In this document: piece after piece, positions 1 through 10,988 of the stretch
How positions within the stretch are numbered: position 1 is the first letter of the stretch
How the letters are laid out: every line of letters begins with the position of its first letter
DNA from: Grifola frondosa
Lineage: Eukaryota; Basidiomycota; Agaricomycetes; Polyporales; Grifolaceae
DNA: 64,000 bases
Direction of reading: 5' to 3'
NCBI GenBank assembly: GCA_001683735.1
Contig: LUGG01000022.1
Coordinates: forward strand, 434,001-498,000
Translations under genes and position numbers: made by a program
Notes under the pieces: generated by a model
Databases searched by the model: none
The model's input: only the letters and a program-made list of their open reading frames with translations
What the model was told of the DNA's origin: nothing

Positions 1-54
1 GGTGCGTATCAGAAATCTAACTGCCGCGATTCACTCACAAATATTACTTTGTAG

Positions 55-1092
55 GAGATCCGTCTTGAGCTTGACGAAGCCAAGCTGAACGCCATCATCA
101 TGGAACTTGACATATTACATCGTGCTGTGGCGCCAGAAATCGTTGAATTTTATGGCGCATTCTTTATTGAGTCGTACGCGCAACTAAATTATTCTGCGAA
201 TCATCGACCATTAATGCTCCTCTGATCTCCTAGGTGTGTGTACTACTGTATGGAGTACATGGACGCGGGATCGTTGGATAAACTGCAAGGAGACGGTATA
301 CCAGAACACGTTTTGGCACGGATCACTAGAAGCATGGTACGAGGGCTGAAGTTCCTCAAAGATGATCTGCAGATCATACATCGAGGTGAGTGTATGCGCC
401 ATATCGGCCGTTCTTTTGTCTCTGAAATACAGTATCCATTTACAGACGTGAAGCCAACGAATGTACTAGTGAATCGAAGGGGTGAGGTTAAGTTATGCGA
501 CTTCGGAGTGTCAGGCCAGCTAGAGAAATCCCTTGCTAAAACCAATATCGGATGTCAGAGTTACATGGCGGTACGTCTTTCTGTTTGTGACGTCTTTGTC
601 GCGTATCAAATCTTGTCCTCCACAGCCCGAACGGATACGCGGCGAATCACAGAACAACGTTGGAACATACACCGTGTCTTCGGATGTGTGGTCTCTAGGT
701 CTTTCCATGATTGAAATGGCCTTGGGTAGATATCCTTACCCACCGGAGACGTACGCCAACGTCTTTGCACAGCTTACGGCGATTGTCGATGGAGATACCC
801 CCGAACTGCCGGATGACTTCTCGGATATTTCCAAGGATTTTGTTTCACGATGTCTGCACAAAATGCCCGAGAGGCGGGCTTCCTACGCGGAGCTTCTCGT
901 GAGTATTGTCAAGATATGTCTATTTTGTGGCGGATGCTTATGCATTAACATTAGCAACATCCTTTTTTGGCGCAGGATAAGGAGAAAGATATCGACATGC
1001 CGGGATGGGTCGCGAGCGCGCTGGCGTATCGCGAACAGAAGCTCCGCGAGCAGCAGCAGCAGCATCTCGCCTCGCAGCTTGGGATGTCGTGA
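55..1092 (+). CDS. PBS2: Pbs2-type MAP kinase kinase, 5'-truncated
   Basis: Dual-specificity MAPKK of the HOG osmostress pathway, expected to phosphorylate the Hog1 MAPK in the cytoplasm. Only the 3' part of the gene is here; position 1 may be the last base of an exon followed by an intron at 2-54. Exons read as 55-173, 234-385, 446-570, 626-898 and 976-1092, all with GT-AG borders and kept phase. Visible kinase elements in order: a helix-C region with IIMELDIL, the FYGAFF strand, the hinge CMEYMDAGSLDKL, the catalytic loop HRDVKPTNVL (split by an intron in HRD), DFGVSGQL, an activation segment with GCQSYMAPER, and the SDVWSLG motif. The tail ends in a Q-rich stretch. The FYGAFF, EYMDAGS and KPTNVL combination is characteristic of Pbs2 rather than Ste7 or Mkk1 families; this is recalled family knowledge, not a search result. 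Confidence 0.88.
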
Positions 1093-2420
1093 AACTTTCC
1101 TGCGTACCAAATCATGACAATTACGAAGCAAGATATCTGTCCGATAGTACGGACATGTCGCCTGTGTTGCCGAAGTACACTGGTACCTGTGGTCTCCTGT
1201 GCACTTTGAGGAGCCGCCTGACACGACGATCACTCCTTTCCTTTGACTGCGACCCTGCTGCGCGTGGCTCGACATCGATTTCCCGCCGAACTTGAATGTT
1301 CGGCGTGGTCCGTCCTATCCCGACTTGGTCTCGTCCCAATCTTGTCCTCTTGTTGAATCGACGACAGCCGTTGCCGCGCTATCGCATTTTCTTATCCATA
1401 CTTGGGAAAGCCGGGCTTCTGTCCCGTGCCGGTTTAAACTATCCTATACACGATCGGACCGTAATTCGCGATGGATACTGCGCACGCGGGATGAGGGCAG
1501 GGAGGACGCTGGTGTCGGAGCGGAGGACCTTCGCGAACGCAGCACAAACTTTGTCGAGTGTTCGAACTTTCTGAGGCAGAGTACACGTACCAATCACACC
1601 TGCAGGACGGGTCTGGATCTAAATCAGTTAGTCTTATATAAGTTATAATGTCTTCCTCACCACACGAGAACCAGATGTTTGTTTCGGGCTCGGCGCTCGG
1701 CGCTCAGGTCTCAGACCTTGGGTCCGACGGTTCTATATCCGACATCATACTTAACTGCAAGAAATTTTGTTGTGTTCATTGCGTCCTGACGCACGGTGCC
1801 ACGTCGTGGATATACAGTTCTGAAATACCCAGCTAGCCCAATGATTTTTGGACGTAGACCATTGCCTCTGAAAGTCGAAACATAAGCTCCAACTTCAATG
1901 ATCGACTGATGCCACATCTGACTAGCACTGATTCATAATTCATGATACATGCGCATGATGTTTTGAGTGGAAAGTGCGTTTGTTAAATAATGCCTCATTC
2001 AAAACATTGTGCCATTTGTCAGGAGTCCATCGCAAGCTTATTCATTGCCAAATTAACTGACATACGCATTTCCACAACGTCATGAGATTTTCGCCCCTAT
2101 CCCCTATAAGAGATGCCGTGACACGTAAGGAGACAACGAGGAGACTCATAAAATACAATTGCCCACCGCACAAAGTTTTGCTTGCGCTATTCGACGCGCT
2201 CCGATATTTCATTCTCCTCAACTTCTATCTTCTTAACTTCAAAGCACCAGAAGATGGGACAATATTGGCACGTGTAAGTGAATCTGAGCTCATGTGCTGC
2301 ACCCATTCACAGACTTCGCGTGATACGTACAGAATCAACCTAGATAAAAAACAAATTCTCCCAGCTGGACTCGGCGGGAAATTGCGCGAGTTGTTGTTCC
2401 AATATTATCCCGCTTGCCTG
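1093..2420. other. Intergenic region without a recognised gene
   Basis: About 1.3 kb between the MAPKK stop and the F-box-like start. The first 550 bases are probably 3' UTR of the kinase gene. Open frames here (for example 1292-1648 and 2082-2459) have no recognisable domain and no supporting splice pattern. The last part is presumably the promoter of the next gene. Confidence 0.5.
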
Positions 2421-3310
2421 ATGGACTATCTGGCTGTCCCTGTCGCATCCTCCTGGTAAGACAAACTTTGCAATCCTGACCAGACCTCCTGCTGAATCAT
2501 GACAAAAATAGTCCGGAAAGCAAGACAGTTTTCACGACAACGACTGTGGGCCTTGGCAGGCTCCGTTTGCCGACAGAGCTCATTCTCATAGTATTCGATA
2601 AGATTGACGATCCCCAGGATGCGGTTTTCCTCGGGCTCGCGCACGATGCTCTATTGCCTATAGGGTGGAACCGCATCAAAGCACTTATAATGGCTGCCAG
2701 CCCTATTGGCAGTTGGGCAGGTGATCGCATCGTCTGTATTGGCGATTACGCAGAGAGCGACGATCTTCCGATGCTTACCCTATCCGAGAGGCAGGAGCTT
2801 AGCACGAAGAAACACAACAATCTTTATCAGTATGCCAGCAACGAGTTCACCGTGGCGGGGGATCCTGTCAAGTGGGCGCCTGATGCCAAACTCGTAGCCA
2901 GGCTTTCGTCGCACGAGCAAATGATGCTGCGCCGCATCGTTGATTACCCGCAGGACTCACAGTGGGTGCTCTGCAACCTGACGAAGGGCCAATATATCAC
3001 CGGCGAGGCTATTGAGGACCTCTTTGGAGAACCTCCAAGCCTTGGTCCTGAACATTTCACGACTTTTGGTTTTGGACACGTCCTGCTCGCTCATATATGT
3101 TGGTCGTCAGACCCCACGACTGGGATAAACTGCTACAGGGCTCTTAGCTACGGCGATTGGGCAGGCGATGAGTTTGAAATTACCACCATGCAAGAAATGA
3201 AGTCGTGCGAGGGGGAGGAACCTTGGGAGGACGTCAGCGATTCATTCCTGGAAGAGATAAACGATTTATGGGAACAGGAGTATGGTATGGACTGGCGGGA
3301 GCAAATCTAG
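2421..3310 (+). CDS. F-box-like protein
   Basis: Probable F-box-type adaptor of unknown target, from the large agaricomycete family of short-headed F-box-like proteins. The ATG at 2421 opens a 35-base exon; a 56-bp GT-AG intron (2456-2511) keeps frame into the long second exon. The N-terminal part has the F-box-like segment LPTELILIVFDKI followed by DDPQDAVFLGLAH at about residues 28-55. The rest is acidic and contains no other recognised domain; the C-terminal tail is rich in Glu, Asp and Trp. The family's role in SCF ubiquitin ligases is assumed from the motif. About 276 residues, which is short for a protein with a ligand-binding repeat domain. Confidence 0.65.
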
Positions 3311-3569
3311 GAATTTACTCACGTAGGTCACGATAAAACTCGTGTTTGCGCTATCCAAGACATGTGGGTATCGGTGTCGTAGTCTGCAACACCGGCCATA
3401 AGTCTCAGCCATGGACCTATGAACAAAGCTAATTTAAACTTGATGGCAGAGAAGACCATTCAAGCGGAACAAATTAGCCAGGTGTATTTTCAATCATTCC
3501 TGAACGTCATCAATTGTGCTCGACTCTTCAGTAACGGGAAATATATAGATTGCAAACATCATAGTGAAG

Positions 3570-4210
3570 TCATACAACAGACGTTCGTGAGCCCGCTACC
3601 CGATCCGCTGCCTGTGGTCCATAGGGTCAATCATGCTATCCAGAATGGAAAACAGAACACACCTACATCTCGTATATACGGCAGACTCAATATATGCCCA
3701 ATTACCGGCAGTTGTCGGAGGAATGTCAGGATCACAGGGAAGAAATCGCTGCCCCATTAAAATAAATCAAGGCATCCAGATAGAAAGGGGGGGATGAAAC
3801 GCACCCAAACAAGTTCAAGAACCCAAATGTTTCCACTATCACTCCCACAAACGGCCATTTGAAGAAGACGAGCAAGATGCCACCAATGAAGCATACAGTT
3901 CCTCGAAGTTTCTGTTTTCGTGCAAAGAAATAAAATGTCTTGTGGGGTCCTATGATGAGAGTGAGGCCCGAGACGAAGAGGATCTGTGAAGAGGAGTGTA
4001 ACAGGTATCATGTTAGTGTCGTAGACGCGCGCTGCACTGAACGACACGCACGTTCCCCAGAGCCAGCAGTGCACCATCAAAGAAGAGGATAACGCCAAGT
4101 AGCATAAACAGCGCGCCAAATGATGTGAGGGCTACACCGATCTCTGGAATGCGGTTGCTCAGCCTAAGACCACAAATATGATCTCTAGATGAGATACGCA
4201 CTCTGTCCAT
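3570..4210 (-). CDS. GOT1: GOT1-family vesicle transport protein
   Basis: Small tetra-spanning membrane protein of the ER-Golgi system, required for vesicle traffic in yeast. Exons on the minus strand: 4210-4052, 3983-3805, 3748-3667 and 3611-3570, with phase kept at each junction. The conserved core is present: IGVALTSFGALFMLLGV with FFDGALLALGN, then LFVSGLTLIIGPHKT, FFARKQKLRGT, FIGGILLVFFKWPFVG, the FGFLNLFGDFFP stretch, and the C-terminal RVAGSRTSVV. The start at 4210 gives an N-terminus (MDRVRISSRD) longer than usual, so an upstream exon or a different start is possible. It is divergent from the P450 gene; the 746 bp between them hold the promoters. Confidence 0.88.
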
Positions 4211-4956
4211 CTGTGAGCCACATTTTCTGCTTGTACGACGGGGATTGAATGAAGCTGAGCCGCCTGCAGCTAACGAGTCCGAGTAATTACAGCTTCACGG
4301 AGGACCACGTCGAGAGGTTGGGAATGTGAACACAGCGATGTAACATGTTATAGCACGCGGCGTACAAGTCGTGTCACGTGTCACTAAATGTGTTGTGTGA
4401 CGTGTCATCGCTGCGGTTGAAGAATGGAAGATTTTTGCTCATACAGATAGTACAGCGTCAACCGTCGTTAATGCATCATCTTTGGACATCTAATATAGAA
4501 GTATACCCTCGGGAGAAAGGGGACAAAAGTATCCATTCCCTTCGTACCGACTCAAACCATTAAGATAGATCATAGGACGTCATTTGAAGGTGCAGCGTTT
4601 CCGCCCTTTTTATTTATTTTACTGCAGCCGAGCTTCAGCTGAGCACTGAATGGCGCAGAAGATCTGGTCTTGTGGCTTATGCCCACGGATTTCAAGCTGG
4701 AAATTCCCGGAAATGACAAACGTCCATGCCAATGTCTATCTGCTTTCTCCTACATGTGACCTTCTGGCAGAGGCAGGTGATACATCGAAATCGCAGCCAA
4801 GCTTGTAACTTATCAGAGTTCGAGATATGTCGTACGAGCCATAAAGGTCACACGGCTGTCGCATTTGTAGGTACATAAAGGTGCGCACTGATCACTGTAC
4901 TCCGTAGTATCCTTTCCATCACTTCTCTATCGCTAATTACTTCGAACGACCCTGAA
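4211..4956. promoter_or_regulatory. Divergent intergenic region between GOT1 and the P450
   Basis: About 750 bp with no recognisable gene; the open frame at 4378-4563 looks spurious. Near 4373-4410 there is a cluster of related words: GTCACGTGTCAC containing the CACGTG E-box, followed by GTGTGACGTGTCAT. These could be bZIP or bHLH sites for one or both divergent genes. The function is inferred only. Confidence 0.35.
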
Positions 4957-7193
4957 ATGTTTGCCAATCTGCACATTGCACCAATTAATATTGCTGGGTT
5001 CCTTTTCGTCCTTCTTCTTGTTTATGCTTGGTCTGTCATGAGACGGAGCAAGTGCCGATTTCCCCCGGGCCTAAACCAATACCGCTGCTTGGAAATCTAC
5101 ATCAGATGCCCGTAGACTATCAACATCGGAAATTCGCTGAATGGGGAAACCAATACGGTTCTTGTAACTAAGTGTCCTCTTTTGTGGTTGAAGTTTATGC
5201 ATTCCAATGCCAGGGGATATTTCATTTGCGCGTTTGTTCCGTACACCCGCCCTCATTCTAAATTCGGTGCAAGCCGCTCAAGATCTCATGGACAAAAGGA
5301 GTGCGCAGTACTCTGACAGACCCCGATTTGTCCTGGTGGTTGAGCTGTGAGTGTCCTTACATCACCTCCGCGGTCGGCTGCTTTACATGTAAATAGCATG
5401 GGCTGGGATTCCATTTCATCGCACATGGCGTACGGAGATCGTTCTCGGAAACATAGGAAATGGATACACGATGCATTCCAGACGAAGGCTGTGCTTGAGA
5501 GCTATTATCCGTTGCAACGACGCGAGGCTTCTGTATTGGTGTCAGGACTACTCGAAAGTCCCGAAGCGTATATAACGCATTTCAGAAGGCAACCAAATTT
5601 TCTCTGGTACATGTGTCGAGAAGATTAATTAATTTTAGATACGCTGACAGGTTTGCCGCTGCGTTAGTGGTGGAAATAACATATGGACACCGTGTGACTT
5701 CATTGGATGATAAATATATAGGACTCGCTGAGCGTGCCACCACAGCTACTGCTGAAGCGGGGAGCCCAGGATCCATGCTGGTCGATTTTTTTCCAATTCG
5801 TGAGTTGTTTGACACTCAAAATATATTTGAATATTCATGCTTTATATTCATTTCAAAGTGAAAGAACTACCTGCGTGGTTGCCGGGATGCGATTTCAAGC
5901 GACGAGCGTTGGACGCTCGGCCTCATATACGCGCATTTCTGGATATGCCCTTCCAGATGGTCAAAGATGCTATGGTTTGTCTTCTCCATGCGTGTTGAAC
6001 GTATCCGGGACACCAGTGTGATTAGTGGCAGGCTACAGGCACTACGATACCATCCGTGACTGCATCCCTAATTGAAAAGTGTTCTGGAAACGAAGGCATC
6101 AACAAAGAAGACGAGGAAGATATCAAAGGTACCGCCGGATTTTATACGGAGGTATGTTCTCTTATCATCTGTTCTTTTCTGGCCTGCCTCTAATTGGATT
6201 CTAGCCGGAACTGAGACAGTCAGTATCGCACATCGATAGAAGGACTTTGACGAACCTCCTTGAATCTAGGTGGTTATCGCCTTGACAACTTTTGTCATGG
6301 CAATGGTACTCTATCCTAATGTCTTTAAGAAGGCGCAAGAGGAGATCGACGGGGTGATAGGCAATGAAAGGCTCCCAGATTTTACAGATCGCGACTCCTT
6401 ACCTTACCTTGGATGTACACTGAAAGAATTGTATCGGTTAGTTCATCTGGATATCAGCATGCATATTTCACCTGACAGTTTATCTTGTAGTTGGAACAGT
6501 CCGCTTCCTCTTGGTCAGTAATTTCTCAAGATTTATATGCATACGTCTTCATGATCTCTGTCCAGGTCTCCCTCACAGGGCAACGTCCGATGATATTTAT
6601 CGTGGATACCGTATCCCACAAGGCTGTATGATCATTCCAAATATTTGGTGCGTATGCTGTTTTGTTTTGCCAACAGTATGATTTTATATTTTGAACAATG
6701 CATTTAGGGGTATGATGCATGCACCTGATATTTATCCAGAACCAGAGAAGTTTCGGCCGGAGCGTTTCCTGGAGACGACGCATGGGCCAAGTTCACGAAC
6801 GGATGCCTCAGACCCTTACAATATAGTGTTCGGATTTGGCCGCAGGTAACGTTCATTTCATTTGTTTTTCTGTTTCCCATGCTTACCATCTGACCTTACG
6901 GCAGATTATGCCCAGGTCAAGCCTTCGCGGACTCAAGTCTATGGCTTGCTATGGCACATATGATAGCAACGCTGGATATCCGCAAAAGAGTAGACAGCTT
7001 TGGTAAAGAGATCAACTTTGAGGCCGCCTTCAGCTCTGGGTTTGTCAGGCAAGCACACTACCTCAATCGATTTATGCGTGCATCGGTTGAAGTCCTCTGC
7101 AGCGCTCCAAAACCGTTCACCTGTGTCATTCTTCCTAGATCCAAAAAAGCGTGCGAGCTTGTTCAGTCTACGAGTGCCGACCTTGCTCATTGA
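4957..7193 (+). CDS. Cytochrome P450 monooxygenase (frame interrupted twice)
   Basis: Haem-thiolate monooxygenase of the expanded basidiomycete P450 set, membrane-anchored at the ER; substrate unknown. The ATG at 4957 starts a hydrophobic signal anchor ([10 protein letters not shown]). Signatures in order: the proline-rich hinge, [29 protein letters not shown], the I-helix AGTET, the K-helix TLKEL near 6420, the PERF motif [10 protein letters not shown], and the haem loop FGFGRRLCPG split by an intron at 6847. About a dozen introns are needed. Two of these have GC donors (5589-5638 and 7049-7102). The given sequence loses frame at about 5067 (between PPG and the following PKP) and about 6141 (before the AGTET motif). 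One extra G and one extra T respectively restore the expected P450 sequence. It is either a recent pseudogene or, more likely given the rest of the window, an intact gene with sequence errors. Confidence 0.85.
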
Positions 7194-7207
7194 TATCCAT
7201 ATGTCTT

Positions 7208-7883
7208 TTATCCCGGAGAGGCCGTATCTGTGGCGGCGGCGGATTGCAGTTGGAGAAGAGGGCATATCTTCCAAATTGATACTGAAATATGTATACTATA
7301 TGTTGTACTCCATGTTGGCTTTTCCCCTTCTGTTGGTTGATTTGCGTTACGCAGTATTTTATCGACGATCTCTCCTTGGCCTTTGCTTGCTTTATCACAA
7401 TTTGGTTGGGGACGAAGAGGTACGGAAGGGTTGGGCCCTGTATTCTTGCTGCCATCTGAATCCCCGCCTCTGCCTACGATCCAGCACAGCCCGGACGGCT
7501 TGCTCTCGGCTTTGATCGCTTTGGTCTTCTGCCCACCAATCTCACCTGCGAGCAGAATTATGATCAGTAAAGCGGACAGTGTTGCACAGACGAAGAAGAC
7601 ACATAGCCCATATTTCGCATCGTGACCTTGAAATTCTTCCAGGTGCTTCCCGCCATGCATGTTCTTCATGACCATCTTCGGCTCGTCAAAGCGTTTCTTC
7701 GCATCGGCGCTGAGATAATGCTGCACGACCTTGTGCCAGTACTCCTTGGCCATCTTGTGCTCGGTACAGGCCGCCTTGATCTACGACAACTAATTCGTCA
7801 ACGGAGAGGTCCTTCTTCGACTTTCCGACGAAGTGGAGTGCATCTGTCCACGAAGCTCGATCGACTTTGAGCGCTTTCAACAT
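7208..7883 (-). CDS. Small protein with one transmembrane helix, unknown function
   Basis: I do not recognise this family. The reading begins at an ATG at 7883 (MLKALKVDRASWTDALHF). A GT-AG intron of about 49 bp, with the acceptor just before ATCAAGGCG, would join it to a basic segment (MAKEYWHKVVQHYLSADAKK) and then one strong membrane helix (VFFVCATLSALLIIILLAG). Downstream of the helix a consensus donor (GTGAGA) occurs, so the C-terminus is uncertain; without splicing the frame runs to a stop at 7208. It is convergent with the P450, whose stop is only 14 bp away. Exon limits are tentative. Confidence 0.4.
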
Positions 7884-8284
7884 TTAGAGACAAAATGATC
7901 GTAAGAGACGGTGTGCCACTAAAATTCGGTACATCGATGATATAAGACTCGTCTCCGCTAATGGTGCATGCGTTGCCACGAATAGTGCTACTACTTGTGC
8001 GGAAGACTGCGCGCAGCTTTCTTGCCTGAGTAGAAAGATCCCAGACAGTTGATCAGATTTCCATGGAATGATCATATATATGGCCATACATGCTTATATC
8101 GCGCACCCCCCTCCCCCCGGGCGTTGAGCAGACTATAGAACGATTAATTTTCGCCACTGTTACGATACGAGATCGATCGAACCGAGCCGCGCAAAATCAC
8201 GTGCGCGAGCTGGTCTCGAGGTCGTCAAAGTCGACCTTTCATTGTTGTCGTCGACGGCTAGCTCGACGTCTTCCGAACGACATC
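7884..8284. other. Intergenic region upstream of the RING/TRAF gene
   Basis: Four hundred bases with no gene I can support. A purine/pyrimidine-poor stretch is followed by GC-rich DNA with CGATCGATCG and CACGTG words near 8170-8205. It probably contains the promoters of both divergent neighbours. Confidence 0.4.
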
Positions 8285-10110
8285 ATGTCATCGCATGTAT
8301 ACATCGACACACCCAACGCCAATCTAGTGAGTGCCGCTGAACTTCAACTTCGGCTGTTGCTTAGTACGATGTCTAGGTTTGCTGCATCTGCAGGTATGCC
8401 TCTACCACGGCGATCCTCCATTTCGAGATTTTCACCATAAACGTACATTTAGATCACCATTCGTCGACCCATGCACTACCCGCACATGTTGCCACACATT
8501 TTGTTAGAGTGCATCTCCTGTGCCATCGCCATCGCCCATCAGTGCCCCATCGACCGCTGTCCACTCACCGTACACGACCTCGCACCGGCTGATCCTGTTG
8601 TTCGGAACGTGAGTTTCACCGAAATCTCTTATGCGCTGCAGAAACGTGACATTACTTGTAGCTTGTCGATGAGTTGATCGTCGAGTGTCCTCAACGTGCC
8701 GCAGGCTGTTCGTACACATGCCAGAGACTTCTCCTCCCCGCACATTCCAAGGATTCATGCGAATTTGTTGAGATACCTTGTCCTGAAGGATTGTGTACAC
8801 AACGCATACTCCGTAAGGACGCCTCTGCGCATATATGTACGGCTGGCGGTTCGGAAGGCAGTAGCAATGACGAGGGACCCGAACGTCCTGTGGAGGATGC
8901 CAAGTCAGAGGTTTGTACGGTCAATCTGTCTATCAACGTGATCTCATACCCTCTTCAGAGCGAACATGTTCCGTCGTCACATTCTTCTAGTTCCGACTCC
9001 AACGTGGTCCTCGATCTGACCACAGAAAACGCTCTCCTCCGCCATCGCGTCTCTGCCCTTGAAGGGATCGTGAACTCCCTGTATCGCGAGATGTCTGCAG
9101 TGAAACATGCTCTAGGTCCCTGGTACAGACCCGAAGCGACCGTGCCAGTTGTAGCAGAAGAGGCACTGGAGCAGTCGGCCTTTGACAACGCAGAAGAGGC
9201 ATTTGAGGTGGGGACAACTGATGAGCTATTCATGCAGGCTCCTTCGAGCATATTAAGCCAAAGTTCTCGTCCATCGGTGCGTGCTACATCCAACACGGGC
9301 ACTACTGGCGATCCTGTAGATCTCGCATCGTATTTCCCGCCAGCTGAAGAAGACACCGATCACCGCCCATCCTTGCAGTCTCACCAACCACCTCTGAGTA
9401 ATGCCCACAGGCCACATGCATTTTCTCCACAGTCACAAGCGGGCGCGACGTTCCAATTGCCGCATCCCTCCACACCGTCGACTTTATATCCTACTGGCGC
9501 TTACCCTCCCGCTGCTGCCTATGCTCCCTCAACGTCGTATGCCACATATCCTCCCCCAACGGTACCATCCTCACTGCCTCTGAGCCCCATATACCCTCCG
9601 GGAACCACTTTCGCCCCGCCAACGACGATCTCCGTCCCGCCGCTCGATCCCACCAACCCCTTCCGAACACTCTGACCTCTCTGCACTCGTCGCTCGTTAC
9701 CCTCGCCGGTGCCCTCGGGGCACTCGCCGCGGCCCGCGGTGCCGACGCGCTGCGCACGACCGAAGAAGTGCGTGGGCTGCGTGCTGCGATGCACGGGCTG
9801 CGCATGCAGGTCAGCACATGCCCCTCCTTCCCTCCTTCCCTTCTGTTTCCCACTGCTCCTTCCCGATTTTGATTGTTTGACTTTTTGACGTCTTCTATCT
9901 CGCCTGCAGGTACACGACATCATGACGTCGCGCAGCCACCTCGCGGGCCCCTCCCCTCGGGACCCCGGCGCGGACGGCGGCGATGCTGCGGGTGGGAGTG
10001 CGGGCGCCTTCGCGCAGCCGTGGTTCCAGAACCCGCGCGGGTTCAGCGCGCCTCTGCACCACCCGCTCTACGGCATGCCCCCCGCCCCAGCGTCCATCAC
10101 CAAGCTGTGA
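8285..10110 (+). CDS. RING / TRAF-type zinc-finger protein (frame interrupted)
   Basis: Probable E3 ubiquitin ligase or signalling adaptor. Exon 1 (8285-8326) starts MSSHVYIDTPNANL. A RING-like core follows: PFVDPCTTRTC-CHTFC, then LECISCAIA and QCPIDRCPL. After an intron comes a TRAF-type finger (ECPQRAAGC, LLLPAHSKDSCEF, ILRKDASAH). The middle has a short coiled-coil-like segment (TENALLRHRVSALEGI), followed by a Pro/Ser/Tyr-rich low-complexity region. The C-terminal segment reads VTLAGALGALAAARG and ends, after an intron, at 10110. The given sequence breaks frame after CHTFC (about 8504) and at 9657-9660; one added base in each run (TT to TTT, CCCC to CCCCC) rejoins the conserved frames. 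The first cysteine pair of the RING is not clear (VCLYHGDPPF), and the exon border before SPFVDP is unresolved. Confidence 0.72.
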
Positions 10111-10988
10111 AACGCACCCGGTGCTTGCAGGCTCCAGCTGTCACGGTCGCCGTGAGCTACGCCACTGGGGTATGCTGTGTATGCACCGCGCCGCGGGATG
10201 CGGTCTCAGTTCGGCCAGCTGTCCCTGTTTACCATCACCGCTGCGATGTCTGGAGCGTTGCGCTGATCATCCGCGGGTCGCTCGAGCAGGATTGCGGATC
10301 GCAACGCGGTGCTGCGGCTCTGATCCGCTCGCGGGGCCGCGCAGCGCGGAACATGCCAGAGCAGAGGATCAGTGGTGCGATGCGCGGATGTACATTCATT
10401 TATGTTTATGGTATTGCTATATACAGTACAGGACCAAGCCCGCGCGCCGCCGTGCGCATTATGGCGCGGCAGACCGGGGGAGCAGCCATGGACGGACGCG
10501 GTGGTACATGTAGGAGAACGGGTTGGGAGCGGAAGGAGCGAGGGCGGAGCGGCAGCGACTACGGGCTCTATAGGGATTGTAGCTGTAGAGGTGCAAGTCG
10601 ACGCGGGCGTGTACCGCGGCTGGACGGAATGGATATGTTATGTTATGTCACTGATAATGTGAGTGTGTATGTGTGCGGAGTCACGGTGAAACGAGGCGAA
10701 GGGAAGGTCCGGGATGTGCAGGGGGAAGCAAAGGGACGCAGCGAGGAACGATTAAACACGAAGCAGATATGCAAATAGCAGGAAGCAGACACCACGGAGA
10801 GACAAAAAGAAAGAGGGAGAGAGGGAATATTTCGTTCGAACGAGAGGAAGATCCAACGGGAGCTACGCGACATAGATAAAATAACGGCGAATGATATACG
10901 ATATGATATGGCCGGACTGCCAGACACCAAGATCAAATTTGGGCAAAAGGGGGCGAAGGAGGGAAGGGAGGGAGGAGGGGCTCCGGGG
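10111..10988. other. Convergent intergenic region
   Basis: About 880 bp between the tail-to-tail RING/TRAF and homeodomain genes. It presumably holds both 3' UTRs. Long open frames here (such as 9873-10778) are GC-rich shadows with no domain. Purine-rich tracts occur around 10795-10860 and 10940-10980. Confidence 0.45.

Noticed and set aside
2082..2459. Open frame of 125 codons before the F-box-like gene
   Set aside because: It has no domain, and its 3' end overlaps the better-supported short first exon in another frame.
4957..7193. P450 as a definite pseudogene
   Set aside because: All motifs including the haem loop are intact and the two breaks match the window-wide homopolymer error pattern, so decay is not required.
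9873..10778. Long plus-strand open frames between the RING/TRAF and homeodomain genes
   Set aside because: Composition-driven open frames in GC-rich 3' regions; no domain, and partly overlapping the real last exon of the RING/TRAF gene in another frame.
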